Shown here in pieces: positions 43,089 to 50,779 of a stretch of 64,000 nucleotides of DNA (its first letter is position 1; every line of letters starts with the position of its first letter). A program made the translations under genes and the position numbers. The notes beneath the pieces are model-generated. The model made no database searches and was not told the DNA's origin. It saw nothing but the letters and a program-made list of their open reading frames with translations. The stretch spans positions 1,550,001-1,614,000 of the forward strand of contig JASGKK010000002.1 in assembly GCA_047600605.1 (NCBI GenBank), given 5' to 3'. Source of the DNA: CAYMZZ01 sp047600605. Its GTDB lineage: Bacteria > Bacteroidota > Bacteroidia > Chitinophagales > Chitinophagaceae.

Positions 43089-43349
43089 TTACTGATTGTT
43101 TAGGATAACGCGTTTGATATGTGTGTGGGACTTTTCACCCGGTCGCATAATCCATTTTACCGTAAAAAAAAGAGTGAGCAAGGTGATGGCTACTGTACTC
43201 AGCACGATCACATAATCCCACTGACTTTCCGGGCCCGCTCCATGTGTGATGCCTTTCAGTACTTTGGGCTGATTCCTTTCGCAAACAGGACAGGCAAATG
43301 CAGAAAGGCCTGTGAGCAGGTAACAAAGAAGCATTTTTATTTTTTTCAT
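43089..43349 (-). CDS. Small membrane protein with CPVC motif
   Basis: 86 aa. The signal-like start ends AFACPVCERNQPK, with a CxxC just after the cleavage site, so a periplasmic metal or redox site is possible. A second membrane span at about residues 45-67 and a basic tail follow. The start codon shares one base with the upstream stop (TAATG). In the oxidase operon this could be a copper-delivery or assembly subunit (inference). Family not recognised. Confidence 0.75.
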   Translation of the reverse strand: MKKIKMLLCYLLTGLSAFACPVCERNQPKVLKGITHGAGPESQWDYVIVLSTVAITLLTLFFTVKWIMRPGEKSHTHIKRVILNNQ

Positions 43350-44353
43350 TATTGTCCGGCTTTAAGTTTTACAAAATCCATGATCTTTTTTATTTCTTCG
43401 GCAGTTACCGGTTTGGCATTGTTGCCCCAGCTGCTTCGCTCATGGTTGATGATGGCGGCCACTTCTTTTTCCGTAAATCCCATATTGGTGCCTACAGCCG
43501 CCATTACGCCATATTCGGCACGTGCATCATACCCGTTCATGATGATATCGACATAGAACTGCAGATCATCACCATTTACAATAGCACTTCCTTTAAGAGG
43601 CGGGAAGGCACCCGGTAAACCGGCACCATTTTCCTGGTGGCAGGCCTGACAATTGGCGGCGTACAGGGCTTTGCCATCGGGCAGATCAGTTGTGTTGGCG
43701 GCGGCTTCTGTTTTCTTTTCTTTTTTATATAAGAAATCAGGAGTGGCTGCATCTGTTGCCAGTTTGGTTTGTTTCAGCGACTGCAGGTAGGCAATGAGGT
43801 GCAGGGCATCTTGTGTGGCAATTATTTTTCCTTTTTTGCCTTTCAGGTATGCTGCCGGTACGTTGACCACTATATCTGTTTTGGCGGGTTCTTCTTTATA
43901 AGTAAAGAGCCAGGGATAGGCGGGCATGATAGACTCACCGACCACGATACGCGGATTGTAGAGATGAACGAGGTTCCAGTCCTGCGAGGGCTGCCTGTTG
44001 CCCACGTCGGTAAGATCTGGTCCGGTACGCTCTGTACCCATGAGTGTGGCGGTATTGCGCCATGTATCTGTACGTCTGATTGCTGCATAATCGGCTGCCA
44101 TACTGGGGCGGCTGCCCCACTGCCTGTCCATATCCACATTACGCACCTGTTGCGTGTGGCAGGCCACACATCCGTTGGAGATAAAAAGGGCCTTACCTTT
44201 TAGGGCTTCCTGGCTCAATGGCTGGGCATCGGGAAGCGGGCGATTGTTTTGCTGGTTAGTGATGGCAGGTCTTATCGCAACCAGCCAGGTAAGGCCCACG
44301 AAAAGGAGAGTGGCTGCCGTGAATAGCTTTTTATGATTATTGAATAATTCCAT
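43349..44353 (-). CDS. ccoO: cbb3 oxidase CcoO-type subunit fused to a second cytochrome c domain
   Basis: 334 aa from the ATG at 44353; the frame extends 59 codons upstream into the ccoN gene without a plausible start. One N-terminal membrane span (8-28). Residues 50-195 are CcoO-like: haem motif CVACH (C62, C65, H66), 'RNVDMDRQWGSRPSMAADYA' and Met ligand in SIMPAYPW. After a Lys/Ala-rich linker (residues 205-225), a second class I cytochrome c has CQACH (C235, C238, H239), 'GLPGAFPPLKGS' and a candidate Met in GTNMGF. No separate CcoP gene is seen, so this domain may replace it. Confidence 0.9.
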   Translation of the reverse strand: MELFNNHKKLFTAATLLFVGLTWLVAIRPAITNQQNNRPLPDAQPLSQEALKGKALFISNGCVACHTQQVRNVDMDRQWGSRPSMAADYAAIRRTDTWRNTATLMGTERTGPDLTDVGNRQPSQDWNLVHLYNPRIVVGESIMPAYPWLFTYKEEPAKTDIVVNVPAAYLKGKKGKIIATQDALHLIAYLQSLKQTKLATDAATPDFLYKKEKKTEAAANTTDLPDGKALYAANCQACHQENGAGLPGAFPPLKGSAIVNGDDLQFYVDIIMNGYDARAEYGVMAAVGTNMGFTEKEVAAIINHERSSWGNNAKPVTAEEIKKIMDFVKLKAGQ

Positions 44354-44370
44354 GATACAGATAAATAAGT

Positions 44371-46521
44371 TTATATACCAGGCTGTGTGGTGAGTGTTGT
44401 TTTTTCCTGCAATTGTTGTATGGCTGTTTCCCGTACATCTACTACCGGGCGCTGCACGATCATCCGATAGATATTGTAGGCGAAGAACAGATGCGAAAGC
44501 CACATCAGGCTGCCGCCGATGGCACGCCATAGCCAGTAAGGTTCCATGAGTGTCACCCCATCAATAAACGGTTTTCCCTGCATCCACAATAATCCCTTTA
44601 GTGTACCTCCATACATCAGCGGTACTGAATAAAATAACAGACCTGCCAGTGCCAGCCAGAAGTGAATGCCAATGGTAAGCTGCGGCGCTTCCCGCCCTGT
44701 AAGCCTTGGTATCACTGCATATATGCAGGCCCAAAGAAAGAAACAGATGATGCCATACATGGTGAGATGGGAATGGGCTACGGTAAAGTCAGTGAAATGC
44801 CATACCAGGTTGGTAAAACGAAATGCTTCAGCCGTACCCTGCAGTGATCCGGTAAAATAGAATACGATACCGACGAGAAAGAAAGGGAGGGTATAGCTGT
44901 CTCTGACCTTATGCCAGGCTCCTTTGAATGTAAGCAGGAAATTGGTGGTGCCGGCAATTACCGGAATAGCCATGCCTGCACTACCCACAATGGCTACTGT
45001 TTGCAGCCACCAGGGTATTGCACTGAATACAAAATGGTGTGTACCAATCAATGTATAAAAAAGGATCTGTGTCCAGAATGCCAGCACGCCCAGGCTATAT
45101 GAATAGATAGGTTTGTTTAATTGCTGTGGCAGGAAATAATAGACAATGCCCAGGGTAAACAGCATGAACCACATACCCACGCCCTGGTGCATATAATAAC
45201 CCTGAACGATGGTTTCTCCCAGGCCATTCTGCCAGTAAGGTATATAGGCCGCCAGGGCAATGACGATGGTAAATATGATGGCGGATATCATATACCAGTT
45301 GGAAATATAGATTTCCGTCGTTTTGCGGCGGGCTACTGTTTGCAGGAAGTTGACAAGGGTGAGTGCGAGCCCCATTCCAAACAACAGCATGACGGGCCAG
45401 ATGTATTCGCGATACTCTCCACCACCATTATTTATACCTGCCATCAGGCAAATGGTGCCGGCAATAACCGAGACGTTGATTAGTATCAGCGAATACCAGC
45501 CCATTTTCATACTGGCCAGCGCAGTATTGCTTACACGGGGTACAATGTAATACCCGAGCCCCAGCATGCCCAGTGAGGCCCAGCCCCAGAAGACAGCATT
45601 GGTGTGAACAGGCCGTAATCGCCCCATCGATAACCAACTGATATGATCGGCATCGGGTGCTACAAATTTTATTCCCACATATTCTCCGACAGTTGTTCCA
45701 AACAATAACCAGAAGGTGGCACAGCCCAGGTACCAGAGCACCAGCCTTGCCAGGGCCGGATCAATCTGGGGGCGGGGTAATGCTTTCTTCTTAAGTGCTA
45801 CAATGGGGAGCCCCGGCTCCTGGTTTACCTGTAGTAACCCCTTACTGTCTTCGGCAGGCTCATGTCCTGATAATTCACGGTGGGTGAGCGTATAATCCAG
45901 TTCTTTTTTCTTTTTTAACAGGAGATTCATCTCCTGATCGGACAGTTGGTCGAGATATGTTGCCAGCTGACCGGCTTCCCGGGTCTTCAGCATATTCCGC
46001 TGCCGCCTAACTGCATGCCGGGTGCGGACAACCAGCAATATCAACGCTACCAGTATAGGAATAAGGATCAGTATGAGTGTGATAATAATCCCGCCCTGCT
46101 GAAACAATGATTCACCTGTGGGTGTAACCGGTGACTGGGCCTGAACATCCGGGACAGCACATAACAACGAGAGCGCTGTGAAAATGATCAGCGGCAAGAT
46201 CCTGTACGAACCATCCATATTGCTGCGGTGCCTGCCCTGTTTTACTTTTTCGATTTGTTTGCTGCTGAGTTGCGTGATATGTCTGCGCAATTCTTCTTTC
46301 TGATTGTTGTGCTGTTGCTTCTTGTAAGTAGTGCGAAGAGCCGACACATTAAACTTCAATGCCAGTACCAGCAGCAGCAATAAAAGCATTACCAGTAATA
46401 CAGCGCCGGTATAGACCATTCCGGAATTGAAAGAAAAGGAGGAAGGTTTGGCCCAGAGGGGCGCTCCGGGGATAGTCAGCAGAAGACAGAGGAGGAAGAC
46501 GGGAAGTCTTTTTTTTCTCAT
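44371..46521 (-). CDS. ccoN: cbb3-type cytochrome c oxidase subunit CcoN with long N-terminal extension
   Basis: 716 aa; usual CcoN is about 475. The core (from about residue 250) has 12 membrane helices and the expected ligands: His306 (RPVHTNA, low-spin haem), His445 (GYYMHQGVGM, CuB), Tyr489 and His495-His496 (FYTLIGTHH, CuB and cross-linked Tyr), His583/His585 (VAHSHLTMYG, haem ligands). The extension has two similar modules, each a signal-like hydrophobic start, a membrane span (about 35-57 and 144-166) and a basic helical tail (RRHITQLSSKQIEKV and ATYLDQLSDQEMNLL). It is the inner-membrane catalytic subunit that reduces O2. It follows the Rrf2 gene by 44 bp. Confidence 0.92.
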   Translation of the reverse strand: MRKKRLPVFLLCLLLTIPGAPLWAKPSSFSFNSGMVYTGAVLLVMLLLLLLVLALKFNVSALRTTYKKQQHNNQKEELRRHITQLSSKQIEKVKQGRHRSNMDGSYRILPLIIFTALSLLCAVPDVQAQSPVTPTGESLFQQGGIIITLILILIPILVALILLVVRTRHAVRRQRNMLKTREAGQLATYLDQLSDQEMNLLLKKKKELDYTLTHRELSGHEPAEDSKGLLQVNQEPGLPIVALKKKALPRPQIDPALARLVLWYLGCATFWLLFGTTVGEYVGIKFVAPDADHISWLSMGRLRPVHTNAVFWGWASLGMLGLGYYIVPRVSNTALASMKMGWYSLILINVSVIAGTICLMAGINNGGGEYREYIWPVMLLFGMGLALTLVNFLQTVARRKTTEIYISNWYMISAIIFTIVIALAAYIPYWQNGLGETIVQGYYMHQGVGMWFMLFTLGIVYYFLPQQLNKPIYSYSLGVLAFWTQILFYTLIGTHHFVFSAIPWWLQTVAIVGSAGMAIPVIAGTTNFLLTFKGAWHKVRDSYTLPFFLVGIVFYFTGSLQGTAEAFRFTNLVWHFTDFTVAHSHLTMYGIICFFLWACIYAVIPRLTGREAPQLTIGIHFWLALAGLLFYSVPLMYGGTLKGLLWMQGKPFIDGVTLMEPYWLWRAIGGSLMWLSHLFFAYNIYRMIVQRPVVDVRETAIQQLQEKTTLTTQPGI

Positions 46522-46524
46522 ATT

Positions 46525-46550
46525 AAAGATATTAATACCTTTTTATCTTT
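46525..46550. promoter_or_regulatory. Inverted repeat AAAGATA-N12-TATCTTT before ccoN
   Basis: Perfect 7-bp arms at 46525-46531 and 46544-46550 in the 44-bp gap between the Rrf2 stop and the ccoN start. TTTTATCTTTTATT is shared exactly with the larger palindrome upstream of the Rrf2 gene, suggesting a second binding site of the same regulator (inference). Confidence 0.45.
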
Positions 46551-46565
46551 TATTAAGACAAAAAA

Positions 46566-46997
46566 TTATCGTTTCAAAAAAGCCATACTGTTTTCGAGTG
46601 TGCTGGTGAAAGTGCCTACTTTGGCGCGTTCCAGCATCTGGAACAATTGTTTACGCACCCGTTTGAATTCATGGTGTATGGGACAGGGGAGCGCTTCGGA
46701 GCATTGTTTCAGGCCCAGGCCGCATCCCTGGAATATTTTATCTCCATCTACAGCTTTGACGATATCAGCCAGCGATTGTTTCATGGAGACATCGTTCAGA
46801 TAAAAGCCACCGGTAGGCCCCTTGGCAGATTGCAGCAATCCCTTTCTGCTGAGGTCCTGTAAAATTTTAGCGATGAAATGTTCGGGAGAATCAATACCTT
46901 TTGCGATATCTTTTATACCAATCCGATCGCCCTCTTTCGTTTTTTGGGCAATAAACAACATAGCCCGGATCGCATATTCGCAGGTTTTTGAAAACAT
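46566..46997 (-). CDS. Rrf2-family regulator with Fe-S cysteine triad (NsrR/IscR-like)
   Basis: 143 aa. N-terminal winged helix 'YAIRAMLFIAQKTKEGDRIG' (cited in part), 'SPEHFIAKILQDLSRKGLL' and wing 'SAKGPTGGFYL'. Three cysteines, C92, C99 and C105 (C-x6-C-x5-C), match the cluster-binding segment of NsrR/IscR. It therefore probably senses NO, O2 or cluster supply. It heads the minus-strand oxidase/globin/RIC operon. A palindrome overlaps its -33 region, so it likely represses its own operon. Confidence 0.93.
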   Translation of the reverse strand: MFSKTCEYAIRAMLFIAQKTKEGDRIGIKDIAKGIDSPEHFIAKILQDLSRKGLLQSAKGPTGGFYLNDVSMKQSLADIVKAVDGDKIFQGCGLGLKQCSEALPCPIHHEFKRVRKQLFQMLERAKVGTFTSTLENSMAFLKR

Positions 46998-47014
46998 TTT
47001 TTTCTTTTACGGAT

Positions 47015-47022
47015 CAAAGGTA
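47015..47022 (-). promoter_or_regulatory. -7 box for the Rrf2 operon
   Basis: Minus strand reads TACCTTTG, a full match to TAnnTTTG, 18 bp before the Rrf2 ATG. The palindrome 47039-47058 lies where the -33 element is expected. Confidence 0.55.
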
Positions 47023-47038
47023 GTATAGAAAAATTAAT

Positions 47039-47058
47039 AAAGGATAATTTTATCTTTT
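47039..47058. promoter_or_regulatory. Palindromic operator between divergent -7 boxes (probable Rrf2 site)
   Basis: AAAGGATAA-TT-TTATCTTTT, an imperfect inverted repeat with 9-bp arms and one or two mismatches. It is flanked by TACCTTTG on the minus strand (47022-47015) and TATTTTTG on the plus strand (47058-47065). One site could therefore control both the Rrf2/oxidase operon and the hemerythrin gene at 47153. Confidence 0.65.
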
Positions 47059-47065
47059 ATTTTTG
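47058..47065 (+). promoter_or_regulatory. -7 box for the hemerythrin gene
   Basis: TATTTTTG matches TAnnTTTG fully, 87 bp before the ATG at 47153, immediately beside the palindrome. A clear -33 TTTG was not seen. Confidence 0.45.
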
Positions 47066-47152
47066 TGCCCGGCAAAAATCTGCCAATGGGCATGACTTCC
47101 GCTCCGCTATGATTGCTATGCTAATCCATAAAAAAGCAATAAACTTCTTTAT

Positions 47153-47620
47153 ATGCACAAAACTTATTTTGTTCCCATGCACACAATTCCTCTCCGCGAA
47201 GAGCATCGCTATGGCTTATTGTTTTGCTGGAGGGTACGGGAGGGGTTGAAGCAGGGGGTAGATGCCCAGCGCATTTCCCGGTATGTGCGTTCTTTCTGGA
47301 GTCAGCATCTCAGTCTTCATTTTAAAGACGAAGAATCTGCCCTGTTCAGGTATCAATCTACACCGGTGTTTCAGAAAATGGTACAGGATCACCTGTTATT
47401 GCACGACAGGATCATGAAGATCATTTCAGCCGATTTTGTGCAACCGGGCCAGCTTACGGAACTGATACACCTGCTTGATGAACATATCCGTTTTGAAGAG
47501 AAAGAGCTTTTTCAGTATCTCAAAACAGCCGGCCATAAAGACCGGGAATTGATGTCTTCCCTTCAATTGAAACATCTGTACCCGGATGAGTTTTGGAAGG
47601 ATCACAGGGCTTCTTTATAA
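47153..47620 (+). CDS. Hemerythrin-domain protein (copy 2)
   Basis: 155 aa (an ATG eight codons later, MHTIPLREEH, is an alternative start that fits the paralogue better). Di-iron pattern: 'LREEHRYGLLFCWRV', 'HFKDEESALF', 'VQDHLLLHDRI' and 'LDEHIRFEEKELFQYLK'. Compared with copy 1 at 40552, the His of LFPHLE is replaced by Tyr (LFQYLK). It is cytosolic. It is divergent from the Rrf2 operon and likely under the same operator, so part of the same regulon. Confidence 0.9.
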   Translation: MHKTYFVPMHTIPLREEHRYGLLFCWRVREGLKQGVDAQRISRYVRSFWSQHLSLHFKDEESALFRYQSTPVFQKMVQDHLLLHDRIMKIISADFVQPGQLTELIHLLDEHIRFEEKELFQYLKTAGHKDRELMSSLQLKHLYPDEFWKDHRASL

Positions 47621-47626
47621 AAGAAA

Positions 47627-47656
47627 ACGGCGGAGCTTTTGTAAGCCATCCGCCGT
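47627..47656. terminator. Hairpin between convergent hemerythrin and SDR genes
   Basis: Arms ACGGCGGA (47627-47634) and TCCGCCGT (47649-47656) with an inner GCTT/AAGC pair. It starts 7 bp past the hemerythrin stop. No strong T-tract follows, but position favours termination. Confidence 0.55.
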
Positions 47657-47680
47657 GTACCGGTATATTTCCGCCGCGTT

Positions 47681-48277
47681 TTAGTATACGGTGATCACCT
47701 GCCCGGTTCCTGCGCCGAGTACACTTTTGAGGTATCCATATTCTACCTCTTTCATAGTAGCGGGAATATGTCCGGGGAAATAAGGAAAATAACCAGGTGA
47801 GTTTTCTACAACGGTGGGGCTGACCGCATTGATACGCACACCGTTTTCCAGCTCGATAGCTGCTGCACGCACAAAAGATTCAATGGCGCCATTGGCGGCA
47901 GAAGCATTGGAGCCACTCAGCACAGGATCTTTCGACAAAACACCAGCCGTAAGGGTAAATGAACCTTTGGGATTAATAAAATGCTGACCGATAAGTACCA
48001 GGTTCACCTGACCCATCAGCTTGCTGTCGATCCCGATCCGGAATTCTTTGTCGGTCATGGTTTTCCAGGGACCAAAATAGGCGTCGCCAGCAGTACTGAT
48101 GAGTGCATCGAAGCTGCCTGTCTGTTTAAATAGATTTTCAATTGATTTAGGTGAAGTGATATCGGCCTGGATATCTCCGCTTTTGGAACCCACTCTGATA
48201 AGTTCATGATCTTTTTCCAGCGCGCTGGCAACCTGCCGGCCCAGCGTGCCGGAAGCGCCCACAATGATGATTTTCAT
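47681..48277 (-). CDS. Atypical short-chain dehydrogenase (Lin1944-like)
   Basis: 198 aa. The Rossmann start IIIVGASGTLG carries the GxxGxxG motif, but the usual YxxxK catalytic pair is missing: the segment reads SNASAANGAIESFVRAAAIEL at the expected site (cited part: ASAANGAIESFVRAA). 'VRINAVSPTVVENSP' is the normal following strand. This fits the Lin1944-like SDR group, in which the tetrad is not conserved. Activity is therefore uncertain; it may bind NAD(P) without classical catalysis. It lies 92 bp after the TrxR-like gene. Confidence 0.85.
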   Translation of the reverse strand: MKIIIVGASGTLGRQVASALEKDHELIRVGSKSGDIQADITSPKSIENLFKQTGSFDALISTAGDAYFGPWKTMTDKEFRIGIDSKLMGQVNLVLIGQHFINPKGSFTLTAGVLSKDPVLSGSNASAANGAIESFVRAAAIELENGVRINAVSPTVVENSPGYFPYFPGHIPATMKEVEYGYLKSVLGAGTGQVITVY

Positions 48278-48369
48278 GTTTGATTTATTTATATATAGAA
48301 TGATTGAACCACTTTTTTGCAGTCATGTAAATAGATAACAGATGCATATTGATGCTGGTTGAGTGATCG

Positions 48370-49278
48370 TTAAAACTCTTCCATGATCAGCTTCCGGCTC
48401 ACAGCAGCTCCTGCCATGGTGCCGGTAGCTACGGCATTGGCAACGGAACGAAAACGACCGGTATTGTCGCCACAGGCAAATACCCCTTCTACGGAAGTTT
48501 CCTGCATCATATCTGTTTTTATGAAGCCTTCGGGAGTGAGCTGGCAGCCCAGCATCTCCGGCACAGCACAATGCTGTTCAAAAGGTATCTGTGCATATAA
48601 TGCCTTCAAAGCCTGCTCGTCTCCGTTGTTCAGGATAATCCTGGTAAGATGTCCATTCTTATGTTGTACGCTTTCAACAGGCGTTTCAACAATATTGATT
48701 CCCTTTTGCCGGAGTGTATTTGCCTGTTCGGCTGTTAATACCGAGGGCCCATTGGTGAAAAGTGTCAGATCTTTTGTCCAGTTTGAAATCATCTTCGTGT
48801 GTTCGAAAGTGATTTCACTATTGCTCAGGAGGCCTGTTTTTTCGTGTCGCACTTCGTAGCCATGGCAATAGGGACAATGTATGACGGAGATACCCCAGCA
48901 TGCCTGTATGCCGTCGATATCCGGCAACAGGTCACGAATGCCGGTAGCGAAGATCAGTTTTTTGGCAAAGAAATTTTCGCCCGTGTAGGTTTCGATCTCA
49001 AATTCCTGCCCGCTCTTCTTAGCCCTGACAACGGTGTCTGAAAGAAACCCGATGGTATCATATGCGCTTACCTGCAGGCGGGCAGCCTGCATTATTTCAA
49101 GCGGCGGCTTCCCGTCCTGTGTAAGGAAGTTATGCGAGAAAGGAGTCTGGCGGTTGCAGGGCAAACCACTGTCTATGACCAATACCTGTTTCAATGCGCG
49201 GCCAAGGGCCATGGCAGCAGCCAGTCCTGCATAACTGCCACCAACAATAATCACGTCGTAAAGTTTATTATTTGCCAT
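48370..49278 (-). CDS. Thioredoxin-reductase-like FAD/NAD(P) oxidoreductase
   Basis: 302 aa from the ATG at 49278. FAD-binding start 'DVIIVGGSYAGLAAAMALGR', CxxC redox pair C135/C138 in HCPYCHGYE, and C-terminal 'GVFACGDNTG' FAD motif. The NAD(P)-binding middle is shorter and lacks a clear GxGxxA ('TGLLSNSEITFEH'), so the nucleotide partner is uncertain. It belongs to the TrxB-like family often annotated NAD(P)/FAD-dependent oxidoreductase, cytosolic. Its start overlaps the preceding small membrane gene by 11 bp. Confidence 0.9.
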   Translation of the reverse strand: MANNKLYDVIIVGGSYAGLAAAMALGRALKQVLVIDSGLPCNRQTPFSHNFLTQDGKPPLEIMQAARLQVSAYDTIGFLSDTVVRAKKSGQEFEIETYTGENFFAKKLIFATGIRDLLPDIDGIQACWGISVIHCPYCHGYEVRHEKTGLLSNSEITFEHTKMISNWTKDLTLFTNGPSVLTAEQANTLRQKGINIVETPVESVQHKNGHLTRIILNNGDEQALKALYAQIPFEQHCAVPEMLGCQLTPEGFIKTDMMQETSVEGVFACGDNTGRFRSVANAVATGTMAGAAVSRKLIMEEF

Positions 49279-49483
49279 ATAATTTTTTTTTAAGCATAAT
49301 GTCCAGGAAAGGAATTGCTGCAAAAACCACCCAGGGAACGAGTATCAGCGTCAGAATAAGCGTTTGCTGATATAAAGGCAATGCAGCGAGCCCCCTGCCG
49401 AAGAAATAAAGGATTGCCGTGATCGATGGATAAATAACTATCCAGATTTTTATAGCGGTAATAAATCTTGCTTTTGTCTTCAT
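49268..49483 (-). CDS. Small two-helix membrane protein
   Basis: 71 aa with two membrane spans (about 10-30 and 38-62), ending in a basic tail (MLKKKLYGK). No known family. The stop overlaps the TrxR-like gene start by 11 bp, so translation is coupled. Similar small proteins are often annotated only as hypothetical. Confidence 0.65.
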   Translation of the reverse strand: MKTKARFITAIKIWIVIYPSITAILYFFGRGLAALPLYQQTLILTLILVPWVVFAAIPFLDIMLKKKLYGK

Positions 49484-49576
49484 GTTGGAAAATTATTTTC
49501 GGGAAACAATTTGATCCGGCAAAGATATTTTCCTGTGCAGCCATGGATGTAGGACAAAAATGCAGTTGTATAGTAC

Positions 49577-50440
49577 TTATGTGTGGCTGCGCCGGAAAGC
49601 ATCGGGGGTATATCCGGTATGTTTCTTAAAGAAACGGATAAAATAAGAAGGGTCTTCATAACCCAACTGATCTGCTACCTGGTTGATCTGATGAGATGTA
49701 GCGGTCAGATATCGTTTGGCTTCCAGTATTACCGCTTCATTGATCAGGGCCGAACAGGTTTTGCCCAGGGTACTTCGGGTGATGGCATTGAGCTGAAACG
49801 GACTAAGATGCATCCTGTCTGCATAAAAAGCCACCTGCTTGTGAGTTCCTATATGTGTTTCTATTAATTCCTGCAGTTCTTCGAGCCGGTTCTGTGCATA
49901 CAACTGTGCGCTGCCAGTACGGCTTCCGGGGGTACGGCTGTGCCGGAGCAACTCAATAAAGAAAATGTCCAGCATCGACCGGATAGCATCTTCAAACCGG
50001 TCTTGCTTGCGGGTATACTCATGGATGATATAATCCAGCAGACAAAAGAGCTTACCGGATTGATCGCGCATCAGCCGGCAATAGTTTTTGCTGCTTACTT
50101 TCCGCAAAACCTCTTTGGCCGACGCTGTAGCCGGAATATAAAAATCCGGTCCAAAGCCGACCAGGTAGCCGGTGCTGCCGCTTTTGAGAACAAGCTGATG
50201 TACCTGTCCCGGACGCATGAAGAATACTGAATTGTTCTTTACGGGGTAAGCGGTGAAATCAATGCTGTGTGCACCGGCTCCTTTTTTCAATATGAGTATA
50301 AAGAAGAAACTATGACGATGCAGTTCCTGCACCATGTCTTTGCCTGCCAGCAGGTTTTTTATGTCGCGGATATGAAAGCCGCCGGAAAGGTTGGGCTCTT
50401 TGGTAGTGGCTTTAATATGTCTGACAGGAATTTTTTCCAT
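49577..50440 (-). CDS. AraC-family transcriptional regulator
   Basis: 287 aa from the ATG at 50440; the frame continues 30 codons upstream. The N-terminal cupin-like domain has 'ELHRHSFFFILILKKGAGAH' and 'MRPGQVHQL'. The C-terminal double HTH (about residues 185-285) has 'YADRMHLSPFQLNAITRSTLG' (cited in part) and the second motif 'INQVADQLGYEDPSYFIRFFKK' (cited: VADQLGYEDPSYFIRFFKK), ending 'HTGYTPDAFR'. It probably responds to a small molecule. It may control the small membrane, TrxR-like and SDR genes that follow on the same strand (inference). Confidence 0.92.
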   Translation of the reverse strand: MEKIPVRHIKATTKEPNLSGGFHIRDIKNLLAGKDMVQELHRHSFFFILILKKGAGAHSIDFTAYPVKNNSVFFMRPGQVHQLVLKSGSTGYLVGFGPDFYIPATASAKEVLRKVSSKNYCRLMRDQSGKLFCLLDYIIHEYTRKQDRFEDAIRSMLDIFFIELLRHSRTPGSRTGSAQLYAQNRLEELQELIETHIGTHKQVAFYADRMHLSPFQLNAITRSTLGKTCSALINEAVILEAKRYLTATSHQINQVADQLGYEDPSYFIRFFKKHTGYTPDAFRRSHT

Positions 50441-50641
50441 TACGGTATGCCGGGTAGCTGTTTTTGCATGCTGTTGTAAATTTACCGGATTTCTGTTTAT
50501 TGCTGCAGGGTTCTGGATACAGTCATACATGTATGAGGATAGGGAATACTTTTGTCGGAATAAAATTTAAACGGATAGCCTGTCTTCCCGGAAGTTTGGG
50601 ATTGCTATGCCTGGACGTTTAAACGGGAGATGATCGAATAG

Positions 50642-50779
50642 ATGATAATGAGTTATTGGTTGCTTTTCCAGTTTGGTGTATTCATGTACTTCCATCTTTT
50701 TGCCTCCACGGCCGGCGGGCCGATGTGGTTCGCCGGTGCTGTGTTTTTCTCCGGCCTCTGCTTACTGTATAAACTTTAA
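50642..50779 (+). CDS. Possible 45-aa two-helix membrane microprotein
   Basis: ATG ATA ATG opening (starts at 50642 or 50648) and TAA at 50777-50779. The translation has two hydrophobic segments, 'YWLLFQFGVFMYFHLFA' and 'MWFAGAVFFSGLCLLY', joined by a Gly/Pro turn. A GGGAGA stretch lies about 18 bp upstream. Its second half overlaps the left arm of a long inverted repeat, so the open frame may be accidental. There is no other gene in this 544-bp gap. Confidence 0.3.
   Translation: MIMSYWLLFQFGVFMYFHLFASTAGGPMWFAGAVFFSGLCLLYKL

Noticed and set aside
44371..46521. Nitric oxide reductase (NorB) instead of an oxidase
   Set aside because: The cross-linked Tyr489, GTHH and VAHSH motifs of cbb3 oxidases are present; the NorB-specific glutamates are not seen.
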